A stretch of 64,000 nt of DNA from Actinoplanes lobatus (GCF_014205215.1 NZ_JACHNC010000001.1:873001-937000), one strand, 5' to 3'. Counted from the stretch's first letter, positions 8,708 to 18,193 are shown. Notes: a model not told the origin generated them from the sequence alone. Numbers and translations are program-made.

Positions 8708-9496
8708 ATGCCGGAAGGGGACACCGTCTGGAACACCGCCCGCGTGCTGGAGAAGGCGCTCACCGGCGAGGTGCTGACCGGCTCCGACTTCCGGGTGCCG
8801 CGGCTCGCGACCACCGACCTCACCGGCTGGACCGTCGCCGAGTCCGCGAGCCGGGGCAAGCACCTGCTGCTGCGCCTGACCCGGGACGGGCGGCCACCGC
8901 ACACGCTCCACTCGCACCTGCGGATGGACGGCGCCTGGCGGGCCTACGCGCCCCGGGAACGATGGACCGGCCGCCCCGCGCACCTGATCCGGGTGGTGTT
9001 GCGCACCGCCCGCTCGGTGGCCGTCGGGTACCACCTGCACGAGGTGACGCTGATCCCGACCGCCGAGGAGGACCGTCTGGTCGGGCATCTCGGGCCGGAT
9101 CTGCTCGGCGCCGACTGGGATCCGGCCGAGGCGGTCCGCCGGATCGCCGCGAAGCCCTCGGCCACGATCGCCGAGGCGCTGCTGGACCAGCGGAATCTGG
9201 CCGGGGTGGGCAACCTCTACAAGGCGGAGACGCTGTTCCTGCGCGGGCTGTGGCCGTGGACCCCGGTCGACGAGGTAACCGACCTGGCCGGCACGGTCGA
9301 GCTGGCACAGAAGCTGGTCGCTTCCAACCGCGGCCGCTGGACGCAGACCACCACCGGATCGCTGCGACGAGGCGAGACCAACTATGTGTACGGTCGTCGC
9401 GCCCAGCCGTGCCGCCGTTGTGCCACCGCGATCCGCAAGGCCGAACAGGACGAACGCGTCACCTACTGGTGCCCGCGCTGCCAGCCGGAGCCGTGA
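8708..9496 (+). CDS. nei: Endonuclease VIII-type DNA glycosylase (Nei/Fpg family)
   Basis: Bifunctional DNA glycosylase/AP lyase removing oxidised bases. The start is fixed by chemistry: catalytic Pro2-Glu3 (MPEG) must follow the initiator Met, so the ATG at 8708 is used although in-frame GTG and ATG codons lie a few bases upstream. Lys51 in RGKHLL matches the family beta-hairpin lysine. An H2TH region lies near residues 145-190 (LLDQRNLAGVGNLY), and a CxxC...CxxC zinc finger ends the 262-residue protein. The length and sequence fit actinobacterial Nei2-type enzymes better than Fpg. Its stop is only 3 bp from the convergent pspM stop. Confidence 0.92.
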   Translation: MPEGDTVWNTARVLEKALTGEVLTGSDFRVPRLATTDLTGWTVAESASRGKHLLLRLTRDGRPPHTLHSHLRMDGAWRAYAPRERWTGRPAHLIRVVLRTARSVAVGYHLHEVTLIPTAEEDRLVGHLGPDLLGADWDPAEAVRRIAAKPSATIAEALLDQRNLAGVGNLYKAETLFLRGLWPWTPVDEVTDLAGTVELAQKLVASNRGRWTQTTTGSLRRGETNYVYGRRAQPCRRCATAIRKAEQDERVTYWCPRCQPEP

Positions 9497-9499
9497 CGG

Positions 9500-10270
9500 T
9501 CAGCCGGCCGCCGCGGGTGGGGTGCGGAATTCGGTGGTCCGCAGCTCGGCCAGGCCCTCGGCGATGCCGCGCAACCGGTCGGCCGCGTCGACCAGACTGA
9601 AATACGCCGGATGACGGGTGTCGACGAGCGGTTGCCCGTCCTCCGCGACGTAGCTGGCGGCGGCCGCGACCAGCGCCTCGAACGCCTCGACGCCCTCACT
9701 GAACTGCTCGGCGAGACCGGCGTGCGACTCCACGAGCGCGTCGCGCCGGCCGCCCTGCCCGAGCGGGATGGCCCGCTCGACGCTTGCCGCCCGCTGGCCG
9801 AGGTCACGCAGCCACTTCTCCGCGGTGGCGGCCTCCAGCACCGCGGCCTGGCCCTCACCGGTCAGCCGCCCGGCCAGCCCCGCCATCGTCTGTGACGCGC
9901 GCTCCAGCCTGTCCCACGAGTCGGCGATGACCGAGCCGCGCAGCGCGAACCGGTTCTTCTGGCGGCGCACCTCCTGCACCACCGTCCGCCCGGCCGGGAA
10001 CCGCTCGAGCGCCGCGGCGAGCCGGGTCTCCGGCAGGCTGGGCGCCGGCGCCGGCTGGGCGGCCAGCTCACGGTGGTCGCTCCAGCGCCACCAGGCGAGC
10101 ATCACCGAGGATCCGGCGGCCGCCGCCCAGACCGCGTCGGCGACACCGATCCCCGCGTACGGAGTGAGGACGGCGGCCGCCGCGGTCAGGCCTCCACCGA
10201 GCACACTCCACCGGCGTGCGGAACCCCGCAGCCGTTTGAGCCGCCGGAAATACCTGGTCCGCTCGTCCAC
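9500..10270 (-). CDS. pspM: Phage-shock envelope stress protein PspM-like
   Basis: A 256-residue protein with two adjacent hydrophobic segments at about residues 22-63 (a membrane hairpin) followed by a long soluble, mostly helical C-terminal part. Position immediately downstream of pspA and clgR matches the mycobacterial clgR-pspA-pspM (Rv2743c) arrangement, where PspM anchors PspA at the membrane during cell-envelope stress. The gap to pspA is 27 bp, consistent with one transcript. Sequence identity to PspM is inferred from layout and topology rather than from a catalytic motif. Confidence 0.82.
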   Translation of the reverse strand: MDERTRYFRRLKRLRGSARRWSVLGGGLTAAAAVLTPYAGIGVADAVWAAAAGSSVMLAWWRWSDHRELAAQPAPAPSLPETRLAAALERFPAGRTVVQEVRRQKNRFALRGSVIADSWDRLERASQTMAGLAGRLTGEGQAAVLEAATAEKWLRDLGQRAASVERAIPLGQGGRRDALVESHAGLAEQFSEGVEAFEALVAAAASYVAEDGQPLVDTRHPAYFSLVDAADRLRGIAEGLAELRTTEFRTPPAAAG

Positions 10271-10297
10271 CGTCGCTCCCCTCCCCGTCGTCGTCGC

Positions 10298-11158
10298 TCA
10301 GCCGGCAGCGGTGGTGTCGCCCCGCTTCTGGTTGAGGCTCGCCCGGATCTCGTCGAGCCGGGCCACACCGGCCGGATCGGCGGCGGAGGTGGCGGGCTGC
10401 TCGACGGCCGGGCGATCGGCGGCGCCGCCCAGCTTCTCCCCCGCCATGCTGGCCCGGATCTGCTCCAGGCGGGACGCGCCGGCCAGGTCCAGGCTGGATT
10501 TCTGCACCTCGAGCATGCGGCCCTCGACCGAGTTGGCGGCCAGCTCGGCACGGCCCATGGCGTTCGCGTACCGCTGCTCGATCTTGTCGCGCACCTGGTC
10601 CAGCGACGGGGTGTTGCCCGGCGCCGCGAGCTGCGACATCGACTCCAGCGACTTGGCCACGGTCTCCTGCATCTTGGCCTGCTCGAGCTGGCTGAGCAGC
10701 CGGGAGCGCTCGGCGATGCGCTGCTGGAGGACCATCGCGTTGTTCTCGACCGCTTTGCGGGCCTGCCCGGCGGCGGCGAGCGCCTGGTCGTGGAGGGTCT
10801 TGAGGTCCTCCATCGACTGCTCGCCGGAGACCAGCTGGGTGGCCAGCGTCTGCGCGGTCTGCTCGTACTTCTGGGCCTCGGCCTCGTCACCGGCGGCCCG
10901 GGCGCGGTCGGCGAGGACGAGCGCCTGACGGGCCATGCCCTGCAGCTTCTCGACCTCGGACATCTGCCGGGACAGTTTCATCTCGAGCTGCCGCTGATTG
11001 CCGATGACGGCTGCGGCCTGCTGCACGAGGGCCTGGTGCTGGCGCTGAGCATCCTCGATGGCCTGCTGGATCTGGACCTTCGGATCGGCGTACTCGTCGA
11101 TCTTCGCGCCGAAGAGCGCCATCATGTAATGCCAGCCCTTGACGAACGGATTCGCCAT
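10298..11158 (-). CDS. pspA: Phage shock protein A (PspA/IM30)
   Basis: Membrane-associated coiled-coil protein of 286 residues that stabilises the inner leaflet under stress. It begins [20 protein letters not shown], an amphipathic helix typical of the family, followed by a near-continuous coiled coil rich in Gln/Glu/Ala (residues about 25-225). The tail has two copies of an L(D/E)xIRAS(L/M) motif separated by a Pro/Ala linker, a feature seen in actinobacterial PspA. The ATG at 11158 with GAGGGGAC upstream is preferred over in-frame upstream codons. It is probably activated by ClgR, encoded directly upstream. Confidence 0.94.
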   Translation of the reverse strand: MANPFVKGWHYMMALFGAKIDEYADPKVQIQQAIEDAQRQHQALVQQAAAVIGNQRQLEMKLSRQMSEVEKLQGMARQALVLADRARAAGDEAEAQKYEQTAQTLATQLVSGEQSMEDLKTLHDQALAAAGQARKAVENNAMVLQQRIAERSRLLSQLEQAKMQETVAKSLESMSQLAAPGNTPSLDQVRDKIEQRYANAMGRAELAANSVEGRMLEVQKSSLDLAGASRLEQIRASMAGEKLGGAADRPAVEQPATSAADPAGVARLDEIRASLNQKRGDTTAAG

Positions 11159-11395
11159 CTCGTGGTGTCCCCTCAATGTCGCTCTGTCGGACGCGTCATC
11201 CCTCGTTCTGAGGAGGACGCGAAACCCATCGTGACAGCCGGATGCCACTGACGTCACGGGTCCTCCGGGGGATCTCAGGGTCTCCCCTGGCATCGAGGCT
11301 ACGCCTCCCTGACGGGCCAGAGCGAGGCGCCGAACCGACACACGAAACAGGCCGGGTCGCCCCAGGGGACGGCCCGGCCGATCGCGACATGATGA

Positions 11396-11770
11396 TCAGG
11401 CGGCGTAGACGATGTCCCGCTTCGGTTTGCGGGTCGCGTGCAGCGTGGTCTTGAGCGGGGAATCCTGGCGCACGGAGACGGACACGTCCCCATCGGTCGA
11501 CTTGCCATCGACCGGAACCAGCACACCCTCCATGTTCTCCGCCAGGGACAGCGTGCTGCTGACCTCGCTGAGCAACTCGGAGAGGCGGGCGCCGAGCGCG
11601 TCGCAGATGGCCGCGAGCAGCTCGCTGGACGCCTCTTTCTGACCACGCTCGATCTCGGACAGATATCCCAGGCTGACGTTCGCGGCGGTCGACACCTCGC
11701 GCAGCGTGCGGTGCTGCCCCTGCCGGCGCGCACGAAGAGCGTCGCCGATAACGCGGCGTAGCAGGACCAT
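11396..11770 (-). CDS. clgR: ClgR-type XRE-family transcription activator
   Basis: A 124-residue regulator with an XRE helix-turn-helix (residues about 9-65: [10 protein letters not shown] to SELLSEV), including [16 protein letters not shown]. In actinobacteria ClgR activates clp protease genes and, in mycobacteria, the psp operon it heads, matching the pspA-pspM genes downstream. The chain ends in Ala-Ala; a C-terminal Ala-Ala is the Clp degradation signal described for Streptomyces ClgR, so stability is probably controlled by ClpP. A very strong GGAGGAGG ribosome binding site precedes the ATG. A short palindrome lies 26 bp upstream. There are 237 bp between this gene and pspA, so an internal promoter is possible. 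Confidence 0.92.
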   Translation of the reverse strand: MVLLRRVIGDALRARRQGQHRTLREVSTAANVSLGYLSEIERGQKEASSELLAAICDALGARLSELLSEVSSTLSLAENMEGVLVPVDGKSTDGDVSVSVRQDSPLKTTLHATRKPKRDIVYAA

Positions 11771-11795
11771 GGCACCTCCTCCTGCGAGCTCGCCG

Positions 11796-11809
11796 CCGGC
11801 ATACGCCGG
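11796..11809. promoter_or_regulatory. Candidate operator palindrome upstream of clgR
   Basis: Perfect 5-bp inverted repeat CCGGC-ATAC-GCCGG, 26 bp upstream of the clgR start codon. On the minus strand a TACGGT hexamer (a plausible -10) lies just upstream of it. Candidate autoregulatory site or leader hairpin; no binding data. Confidence 0.4.
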
Positions 11810-11928
11810 AGGCTTCCCGCAACCGTACCTGGCCCGAGCCGCCCCGACATCCCGCCCCGCCGAATTCCCGGGCCCCTGGGCCCACGACAGAACCGGACAA
11901 CAGGTGCGGTAGGGTGCGTAACCCCAGC

Positions 11929-12420
11929 TCAGGCCGCGGGCGGCGCGGAACGGAGAGAGTCGGTCAGCAATTGAAGGACGGCCGTCACACTTTCGGTACG
12001 GATGGCCGCGCGGTTTCCGTCCAGTTTCAGCTCGCGCACCCGGGTCCCCGAGGGGCCGGCAACCGCCACGAAGACCAGCCCGACCGGCTTGCCGTCCTGC
12101 GGCTCCGGGCCCGCGACGCCGGTGGTGGCCACGCCCCAGTCCGCGCCGCAGCGCTCCCGGGCGCCCTCGGCCAGCGCGGCGGCCACGTCACCGTCGACCG
12201 GGCCCCGCTCCGCCAGCAACCCTTCCGGTACGCCGGCGAGCCGCGCCTTGAGTTCGGTGGAGTACACCACCAGACCGCCCCGGTAGACGGCGCTCACCCC
12301 GGGGATCTCGACGATCGTCGCGGCCACCAGACCACCGGTGAGCGACTCCACCGTCGCCACCGTCTGCCCCCGGTCCACCAGCGCGTGCACGGCCGCCGCG
12401 GCCGCCACCGAGATGTCCAT
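11929..12420 (-). CDS. cinA: CinA C-terminal domain protein (nicotinamide-nucleotide amidohydrolase)
   Basis: Predicted to hydrolyse nicotinamide mononucleotide to nicotinic acid mononucleotide (PncC activity) for pyridine-nucleotide recycling. At 163 residues it is the stand-alone C-terminal domain; the molybdopterin-binding half of full-length CinA is absent, as is common in actinobacteria. Diagnostic stretches are [16 protein letters not shown] near residue 21 and [18 protein letters not shown] near 96. The ATG at 12420 has a GAGGGGG ribosome binding site and is 11 bp from the end of pgsA, so it is the last gene of a rimO-pgsA-cinA operon. Confidence 0.93.
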   Translation of the reverse strand: MDISVAAAAAVHALVDRGQTVATVESLTGGLVAATIVEIPGVSAVYRGGLVVYSTELKARLAGVPEGLLAERGPVDGDVAAALAEGARERCGADWGVATTGVAGPEPQDGKPVGLVFVAVAGPSGTRVRELKLDGNRAAIRTESVTAVLQLLTDSLRSAPPAA

Positions 12421-12431
12421 CCGCTCCCCCT

Positions 12432-13019
12432 CTAAACCGGGCCCCGCCGCAACCGCAGCGCCTGGACCACGTAGTCGGCCCCGGTCACCACGGTGACCAC
12501 CAGCGCGGCGCCCATCAGCACCACCCCGACGAGGTGGAACGGCTCCGGCACCGGCCACAGATACCACGCGATGGCGATGGTCTGCAGCCCGGTCTTGAGT
12601 TTGCCACCCCGGGAGGCCGGGATCACGCCGTACCGGATGACCCAGAACCGCAGCGCGGTCACACCCCACTCGCGGACCAGGATGACCACCGTCACCCACC
12701 AGGGCAGTGCGCCGTAGAACGAGAGCAGGACCAGGGCGGTGCCGGTGAGCGCCTTGTCCGCGATCGGGTCGGCGATCTTGCCGAACGAGGTGACCAGCGA
12801 CCAGCGCCGGGCGATCCAGCCGTCCGCGAAGTCGGTCGCCGAGGCGATGCAGAAGGCGAGACAGGCCGCGATCCGCCAGTCCGGCTGGGTCATCTCGGAG
12901 ACGACGACCAGGAACAGGAAGACCGGTACGAGCACGATCCGGACGACGGTCAGCGCGTTGGCCGCGTTGTAGAGCGACACCACCCGCGCCGCCGGAGCCG
13001 GAGCCGGCTCGTCGGTCAC
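12432..13019 (-). CDS. pgsA: CDP-diacylglycerol-glycerol-3-phosphate 3-phosphatidyltransferase
   Basis: Integral membrane enzyme of phospholipid synthesis forming phosphatidylglycerol phosphate from CDP-diacylglycerol and glycerol 3-phosphate. The full CDP-alcohol phosphatidyltransferase signature D-x2-DG-x2-AR-x8-G-x3-D-x3-D is visible ([10 protein letters not shown] through IADPIADK, residues about 67-93), with four to five hydrophobic segments over 195 residues. The GTG start at 13019 overlaps the rimO stop as GTGA, so the two are translationally coupled. Another CDP-alcohol transferase is possible in principle, but the rimO-pgsA-cinA order supports PgsA. Confidence 0.92.
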   Translation of the reverse strand: MTDEPAPAPAARVVSLYNAANALTVVRIVLVPVFLFLVVVSEMTQPDWRIAACLAFCIASATDFADGWIARRWSLVTSFGKIADPIADKALTGTALVLLSFYGALPWWVTVVILVREWGVTALRFWVIRYGVIPASRGGKLKTGLQTIAIAWYLWPVPEPFHLVGVVLMGAALVVTVVTGADYVVQALRLRRGPV

Positions 13020-14473
13020 CGCGTCACCGGGGCGGCCGAGATCATCTCCACCGGGACGGCGAGCAGGTCCACACCCTCGGTGCCGGTGACCCGCGCCCGG
13101 ACCAGGTCGCCGGGGCGCAGCATCGACAGGTCCACCCCGGCGTCGCCGGCGACCAGGCTGGTCGAGCCGTCCACCTCGGGTGCCTGGTGCTCGGCACGGC
13201 CCTCGATCTCGTCGCCGTCGATCGTGTCGATCAGCACCTCGACGGTGTCGCCGATCCGGTCCTCGGCGCGCTGGGCGCACAGCTCCTCGGCGAGCGCGAC
13301 GACCCGGTCGTACCGCCGCTTGATGGTGGCGTCGCTCACCTTGCGGTCCAGGCCGGCGGCCTCGGTGCCGTCCTCGTCGCTGTAGTCGAAGACGCCGATG
13401 GCGTCGAGCCGGGCCTCGGTGAGGAAGCGGACCAGCTCGTCCACGTCCTGCTTGGTCTCGCCGGGGAAGCCGACGATGAAGTTGCTCCGGGCGCCGGCCC
13501 CGGGCGCCAGGTTCCGGGCCGAGTCGAGCAGCTCGAGGAAGCGTTCGGTGGACCCGAACCGCCGCATCCGGCGCAGCACCGGCTCGCTGGAGTGCTGGAA
13601 CGACAGGTCGAAGTAGGCGGCCACGCCGGGCGTCGTGGCGATCGCCTCCACCAGACCGGGACGGGTCTCGGCGGGTTGCAGGTAACTGGCCCGCACCCGG
13701 ACGATGCCGTCGACCGCGGCCAGCTGTGGCAGCAGCTTCTCCAGCAGGCGCGGGTCGCCCAGGTCCTTCCCGTACGACGTGCTGTTCTCACTGACCAGCA
13801 CCAGCTCGCGGACGCCGGTCTTGGCCAGCCACTCGGCCTCGGCGAGCAGCTCCTGCGGGTCGCGGGAGACGAAGGCGCCGCGGAACGCCGGGATCGCGCA
13901 GAACGCGCAGCGCCGGTCGCAGCCGCTGGCCAGTTTCAGCGAGGCCACCGGGCCGGTGTCGAGCCGGCGGCGCAGCACCTTGCGCAGGTGGGCCGGGGTG
14001 TGGTCGTCGACGGTCGCGTGGCCGGGGACGACCACCTTGGCGGCCTGCCGCTTCACCGGGGTGATCGGGAGCAGCTCACGGCGGTCGCGGGGGGTGTGCG
14101 CGTCCAGGCTCTCGCCGCGCAGCACGCTCTCCAGCCGGTCGGTGATGTCGGTGTAGTCGTCGAAGCCGAGCACCGCGTTCGCCTCGGGGAGGTTGTCGGC
14201 GAGCTCCTTGCCGTACCGCTCGGCCATGCAGCCGGCGGCGACCACCTTGGCGCCGGTGTCGGCCGCGGCGAGCAGCGTGTCGATCGAGTCCTGCTTCGCC
14301 TTCTCGACGAAACCGCAGGTGTTGACGACGACCACGTCCGCGCCCTCGGCGTCGGTGCCGACCTCCCAGCCGCCGGCGTCGAGGCGGGCGGCCAGCTCTT
14401 CCGAGTCGACCTCGTTACGGGCGCAGCCCAGCGTCAGTAGCGCGACACGGCGGGTGGGAGAGGTTCCAGACAC
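13016..14473 (-). CDS. rimO: Ribosomal protein S12 methylthiotransferase RimO
   Basis: Radical-SAM methylthiotransferase that modifies a conserved Asp of ribosomal protein S12. The N-terminal UPF0004 domain has the cluster cysteines C17, C53 and C82. The radical-SAM cluster CxxxCxxC is C185, C189 and C192 (CDRRCAFC). A TRAM domain forms the C-terminus. At 485 residues and with this domain order RimO is favoured over the tRNA enzyme MiaB. It starts with GTG at 14473 and heads an operon with pgsA and cinA. An 88-bp gap separates it from the divergent winged-helix regulator. Confidence 0.94.
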   Translation of the reverse strand: MSGTSPTRRVALLTLGCARNEVDSEELAARLDAGGWEVGTDAEGADVVVVNTCGFVEKAKQDSIDTLLAAADTGAKVVAAGCMAERYGKELADNLPEANAVLGFDDYTDITDRLESVLRGESLDAHTPRDRRELLPITPVKRQAAKVVVPGHATVDDHTPAHLRKVLRRRLDTGPVASLKLASGCDRRCAFCAIPAFRGAFVSRDPQELLAEAEWLAKTGVRELVLVSENSTSYGKDLGDPRLLEKLLPQLAAVDGIVRVRASYLQPAETRPGLVEAIATTPGVAAYFDLSFQHSSEPVLRRMRRFGSTERFLELLDSARNLAPGAGARSNFIVGFPGETKQDVDELVRFLTEARLDAIGVFDYSDEDGTEAAGLDRKVSDATIKRRYDRVVALAEELCAQRAEDRIGDTVEVLIDTIDGDEIEGRAEHQAPEVDGSTSLVAGDAGVDLSMLRPGDLVRARVTGTEGVDLLAVPVEMISAAPVTR

Positions 14474-14539
14474 CCGCCAAGGTTACCGGGCAGCCCGGCG
14501 TGGTCGTTCCTCCGCTCGTCCAGCTTCTAGCGCCAAACG

Positions 14540-14557
14540 CGATTGACAATACGATTG
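14540..14557. promoter_or_regulatory. Candidate operator: two CGATTG boxes before the winged-helix gene
   Basis: CGATTG occurs at 14540-14545 and again at 14552-14557, directly before the GTG start of the regulator. The 12-mer CGATTGACAATA (14540-14551) matches 11 of 12 bases at 15197-15208, ahead of the next gene. The pairing suggests a binding site for the regulator itself. Confidence 0.5.
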
Positions 14558-14561
14558 CCCG

Positions 14562-15203
14562 GTGACGACCTCGGAGAACTGGGACGATCTCGCCGCGGTG
14601 ACGGCGCTGAGCGATGGGGTGCGGCGCTCGGCGTACCAGGCGGTGGCCGACGGCGGGCCGGAGCCGGTCGGCCGTGACGAGGTGGCCGACACGCTCGGCG
14701 TGGGCCGCACCCTGGCCGCCTTCCATCTCGACAAGCTGGTCGACGCCGGGCTGCTCCAGGTCTCCTACGCCCGCCGGACCGGCCGCAGCGGGCCGGGCGC
14801 CGGGCGGCCCGCCAAGCTGTACCGGGTCGTGCCCTGGGAGCACTCGGTCAGCGTGCCGCCGCGCGCCTATCGCGACGCCGCGGAGATGCTCGCCGAGGCG
14901 GTCGACCGCAGCGGCGCCGATCAGGCCCTCTACGAGGTGGCCCGGGAGCAGGGCCGGCGGGAGCCGGCGAGCGACCCGGCCGCGGCGCTCGCCGAGCGGG
15001 GCTACTCCCCGGTCGCCGGGCCGGACCGGATCGAGCTGCGGAACTGCCCCTTCCACCGGCTCGCCGAGCAGTTCCCGCCGCTGATCTGCGGGATGAACCT
15101 GGCGCTCGTCGACGGCATGGTGGCGGGTTCCGAGTGGACCGCGCGGATGGACCCGGCGCCCGGCCGGTGCTGCGTGACCCTCTGTAAAAACAAATCCGAT
15201 TGA
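14562..15203 (+). CDS. Winged-helix regulator with cysteine-rich C-terminus
   Basis: A 213-residue transcription factor. Residues about 10-85 form a winged helix of ArsR/MarR-like type (recognition helix around GVGRTLAAFHLDKLVDAGLL, then a wing with GRSGPGAGRPAKLYR). The C-terminal half is a sensor-like domain with Cys residues in NCPFHRL, LICGMN and RCCVTLC, an arrangement resembling metal- or Fe-S-sensing repressors such as SufR; which Cys bind a ligand is not known. It starts with GTG at 14562 and shares an 11/12 operator-like motif with the downstream DUF3291 gene, 31 bp away, which it probably regulates. Confidence 0.85.
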   Translation: MTTSENWDDLAAVTALSDGVRRSAYQAVADGGPEPVGRDEVADTLGVGRTLAAFHLDKLVDAGLLQVSYARRTGRSGPGAGRPAKLYRVVPWEHSVSVPPRAYRDAAEMLAEAVDRSGADQALYEVAREQGRREPASDPAAALAERGYSPVAGPDRIELRNCPFHRLAEQFPPLICGMNLALVDGMVAGSEWTARMDPAPGRCCVTLCKNKSD

Positions 15204-15208
15204 CATTA
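15197..15208. promoter_or_regulatory. Second copy of the CGATTGACA motif
   Basis: CGATTGACATTA overlaps the stop codon of the winged-helix regulator and lies 26 bp before the DUF3291 start. It matches 11 of 12 bases of the motif upstream of the regulator. It contains a TTGACA hexamer, but no convincing -10 follows at 17 bp, so an operator is more likely than a -35 element. Confidence 0.5.
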
Positions 15209-15234
15209 GACGGTGGGGCTGGTGAGGTGGATGC

Positions 15235-15720
15235 ATGACCGACTTCCACCTGGCCCAGATGAATGTCGCCCGCTTGAGAGCCCCGCTGGAAGACCCGTCC
15301 GTCGCCGAGTTCGTGGCCGGCCTCGATCTGATGAACGAGCTGGCCGACCGCTCGCCAGGCTTCGTCTGGCGGCTCAAGGAGGAGGACGTCGACGAGGCCA
15401 CCCTGCCGGGTCCCCGCGATCCCGCCGTGATCGCCACGATGTCGGTGTGGGAGTCGCTGGAGCATCTCCGGGCGTATGTGTACCAGTCGGCCCACCTCGA
15501 CTACCTGCGCCAGCGCCGTGACTGGTTCGTGCCCGGCGGCTCGGCCCTCGTGCTGTGGTGGGTGGAGGCCGGCCACATCCCGAGCCTCCATGAGGCGCTG
15601 AAGCGCATCCACCGGTTGTCCACGGAAGGCCCCGGGCCGGAGGCGTTCACCTTCCGGCAGACGTTCAGTCCCCGTCCACCCGCAGAGCGGCCAGAGATTC
15701 TTCCAGCTCGTCCGGCTTGA
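15235..15720 (+). CDS. DUF3291 domain protein
   Basis: A 161-residue protein of the DUF3291 family (a ferredoxin-like dimeric alpha-beta barrel fold related to monooxygenases). The core runs from FHLAQMNVARL through SPGFVWRL, MSVWESLEHLRAYVY and WWVEAGHIPS. No catalytic function is established for the family; the fold suggests binding or oxidation of a small aromatic or haem-like molecule, which is inference. It lies 31 bp after the winged-helix regulator with a matching operator-like motif. Its 3' end overlaps the convergent ftsK end by 56 bp. Confidence 0.88.
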   Translation: MTDFHLAQMNVARLRAPLEDPSVAEFVAGLDLMNELADRSPGFVWRLKEEDVDEATLPGPRDPAVIATMSVWESLEHLRAYVYQSAHLDYLRQRRDWFVPGGSALVLWWVEAGHIPSLHEALKRIHRLSTEGPGPEAFTFRQTFSPRPPAERPEILPARPA

Positions 15721-18193
15721 CCAGCACGTCGCGTGCCTTCGAGCCCTCGGAGGGGCCGACGATCCCGCGGGTCTCCATGAGGTCCATGAGCCGGCCCGCC
15801 TTGGCGAAACCGACCCGCAGCTTGCGCTGGAGCATCGAGGTCGAGCCGAACTGACTGGTCACCACCAGCTCGATCGCCTGGATCAGCAACTGGAGGTCGT
15901 CGCCGATCTCCTCGTCGATCTCCTTCTTCTTGCTGGGCGGCGCGTCGGTGACTCCCTCACGGAACTCCGGCTCGCGCTGGTTCCGGCAGAACTCGACGAC
16001 CGCCGCGATCTCCTTCTCCTCGACCCAGGCGCCCTGGATACGGACCGGCTTCGAGGCGCCCATCGGCAGGAAGAGGCCGTCACCGCGGCCGAGCAGCTTC
16101 TCGGCGCCGGGCTGGTCCAGGATGACCCGGCTGTCGGCGAGCGAGGAGGTGGCGAAGGCCAGGCGGGACGGCACGTTCGCCTTGATCAGGCCGGTGACCA
16201 CGTCGACCGACGGGCGCTGGGTGGCCAGCACCAGGTGGATGCCGGCGGCCCGGGCCAGCTGGGTGATCCGGACGACCGAGTCCTCCACGTCGCGCGGGGC
16301 GACCATCATCAGGTCGGCCAGCTCGTCGATGATCACCAGGAGGTAGGGGTAGGGCTTCATCTCCCGCTCGCTGCCCGGCGGCGGCTTGATCTCGCCGCTG
16401 CGGAGCTTGCGGTTGAAGTCGTCGATGTGGCGGACCCCGTTGGCGGCGAGGTCGTCGTAGCGCATGTCCATCTCGCGGACCACCCACTCCAGGGCGTCCG
16501 CGGCCTTCTTCGGGTTGGTGATGATCGGCGTGACGAGGTGCGGGATGCCCTCGTAGGCGGTCATCTCGACCCGCTTGGGGTCGACCAGCAGCAGGCGGAC
16601 CTCGTCCGGGGTGGCCCGGGTCAGCAGCGAGACCAGCAGCGAGTTGAGGCAGGAGCTCTTACCGGCGCCGGTGGCGCCCGCGATCAGGATGTGCGGCATC
16701 TTGGCGAGGTTCGCCGTGACGAACCCACCCTCGATGTCCTTGCCGAGCGCCACCAGCATCGGGTGGTGGTCGCCGGTGGACGCCCGGGAGCGCAGCACGT
16801 CGCCGAGCGAGACGTTCTCCGGGTCGGTGTTCGGGATCTCCACGCCGACCGCGCTCTTGCCCGGGATCGGGCTGAGGATCCGCACGTCCGGCGATTTCAC
16901 GGCGTAGGCGATGTTGCGGGAGAGCTGGGTGATCCGCTCGACCTTGGTGCCGGGGCCGATCTCCACCTCGTACCGGGTGACCGTCGGGCCGCGGGTGAAG
17001 CCGGTGACCACGGCGTCCACGTTGAACTGGTCGAAGACACCGGTCAGCGCGGCCATGATCTCGTCGTTGGCGCGGCTGCGGGCCTTCGGCGGGGCGCCGG
17101 TGGCGAGCAGGTTCGGCGGCGGCAGCCGGTAGTCGCCCTTGACCGCCGAGATCTCCAGCTGCTCGGCCCGGGTGGGCATCGCCGAGTGCTCCGGCGGCGG
17201 CTTCTTCCGGGTCTTCGGCAGCTTCGGCAGGGCCACCGTGTCGTGCAGGATGAGTTCCTCGTCGAAGTCGTCCGGCGGATCCTGGTCGAGCGGAGGGTCG
17301 AGCGGGGCCGGGTCGCTCATGGTGGCCTGCCGGCGCCGGGCCGGGCGCCGCGGCTTCGCGGGAGCCTCGTCCGCCTCGTCCGGATCCTCGTCGTCCAGGG
17401 CCGCCGACGGGCGCGGTGTGTGCTTGCCGGAGCGCCCGGAGACCAGGTCGAGCAGGAGCGCCACCCGCTCCGGGATCTTGGCGATCGGTGTCGCGGTGAT
17501 GACCAGCAGCCCGAAGACGAAGAGCAGCAACAGCAGGGGTACGGCCACCCACGCCGTGACGGCCCGCTCCAGCAGGCCGCCGATGCCGAAGCCGAGCAGA
17601 CCACCGGCCTGCCCCACCTCGGGCTTCTCGACCTCGGGCCCGGCGATGTGCAGCAGTGCCGCGGTGGCCACGATGATCGCCGTCCAGCCGACCAGGGTCC
17701 GGCCGCGGTGCTCGGGGTCGGCCGGCTCCCGCATCAGCCGGATCGCACCGAAGAACAGCAGCAGCGGCAGCAGCACGGCCAGGCTGCCCAGGAAGAGCCG
17801 CACCATGTCGGCCACCCAGACGCCGACCGGCCCGGCGCTGCCCGCCCAGACGGCGACCGCGATCAGGATGGCGGCGCCGAGCAGGAAGAGACCGGCGCCG
17901 TCCCGGCGGTGCTCGGGCGCGATGCTGCGGGCGGTGGCCGCCTGCCGTCCGGCGCCGCGGGCCAGCCAGCCCACCCCGCCGGCCACACCCATCCAGAGGG
18001 CGCCGACGCCACGGGCCAGGCTGGGCCCGACGGCCGGTGGCTGCTTCCGGACCGCGGGACGCCGTGCGGGAGTCTTGCGCGCGGTCGTCTTACCGGTGGC
18101 TTTGCGCGCCGGCTGACGGGCACGGTTGACCGCCGCGCCCCGGGTTGTGGACGCGGCGCGGCTCCGGCCCGCCGGAGGAGTTCGGCCCGCCAT
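15665..18193 (-). CDS. ftsK: DNA translocase FtsK/SpoIIIE
   Basis: Septal DNA pump that clears chromosome termini at division. The order is a Lys/Arg/Pro-rich N-terminus, four hydrophobic segments (about residues 90-240), an acidic/Pro linker, the motor with Walker A (AGATGAGKSS) and Walker B (LLVIIDELADLM), and a C-terminal winged-helix gamma domain (QFGSTSMLQRKLRVGFAKAG) that reads KOPS-like sites. The ATG at 18193 is chosen because GGTGA lies 5 nt upstream; a GTG at 18202 is the alternative. About 842 residues is normal for actinobacterial FtsK. The 3' end overlaps the convergent DUF3291 gene. Confidence 0.95.
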   Translation of the reverse strand: MAGRTPPAGRSRAASTTRGAAVNRARQPARKATGKTTARKTPARRPAVRKQPPAVGPSLARGVGALWMGVAGGVGWLARGAGRQAATARSIAPEHRRDGAGLFLLGAAILIAVAVWAGSAGPVGVWVADMVRLFLGSLAVLLPLLLFFGAIRLMREPADPEHRGRTLVGWTAIIVATAALLHIAGPEVEKPEVGQAGGLLGFGIGGLLERAVTAWVAVPLLLLLFVFGLLVITATPIAKIPERVALLLDLVSGRSGKHTPRPSAALDDEDPDEADEAPAKPRRPARRRQATMSDPAPLDPPLDQDPPDDFDEELILHDTVALPKLPKTRKKPPPEHSAMPTRAEQLEISAVKGDYRLPPPNLLATGAPPKARSRANDEIMAALTGVFDQFNVDAVVTGFTRGPTVTRYEVEIGPGTKVERITQLSRNIAYAVKSPDVRILSPIPGKSAVGVEIPNTDPENVSLGDVLRSRASTGDHHPMLVALGKDIEGGFVTANLAKMPHILIAGATGAGKSSCLNSLLVSLLTRATPDEVRLLLVDPKRVEMTAYEGIPHLVTPIITNPKKAADALEWVVREMDMRYDDLAANGVRHIDDFNRKLRSGEIKPPPGSEREMKPYPYLLVIIDELADLMMVAPRDVEDSVVRITQLARAAGIHLVLATQRPSVDVVTGLIKANVPSRLAFATSSLADSRVILDQPGAEKLLGRGDGLFLPMGASKPVRIQGAWVEEKEIAAVVEFCRNQREPEFREGVTDAPPSKKKEIDEEIGDDLQLLIQAIELVVTSQFGSTSMLQRKLRVGFAKAGRLMDLMETRGIVGPSEGSKARDVLVKPDELEESLAALRVDGD

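Noticed and set aside
14543..14548. TTGACA as a -35 promoter element for the winged-helix gene
   Set aside because: A -10 at normal spacing would fall inside the coding region, so an operator role is more consistent.
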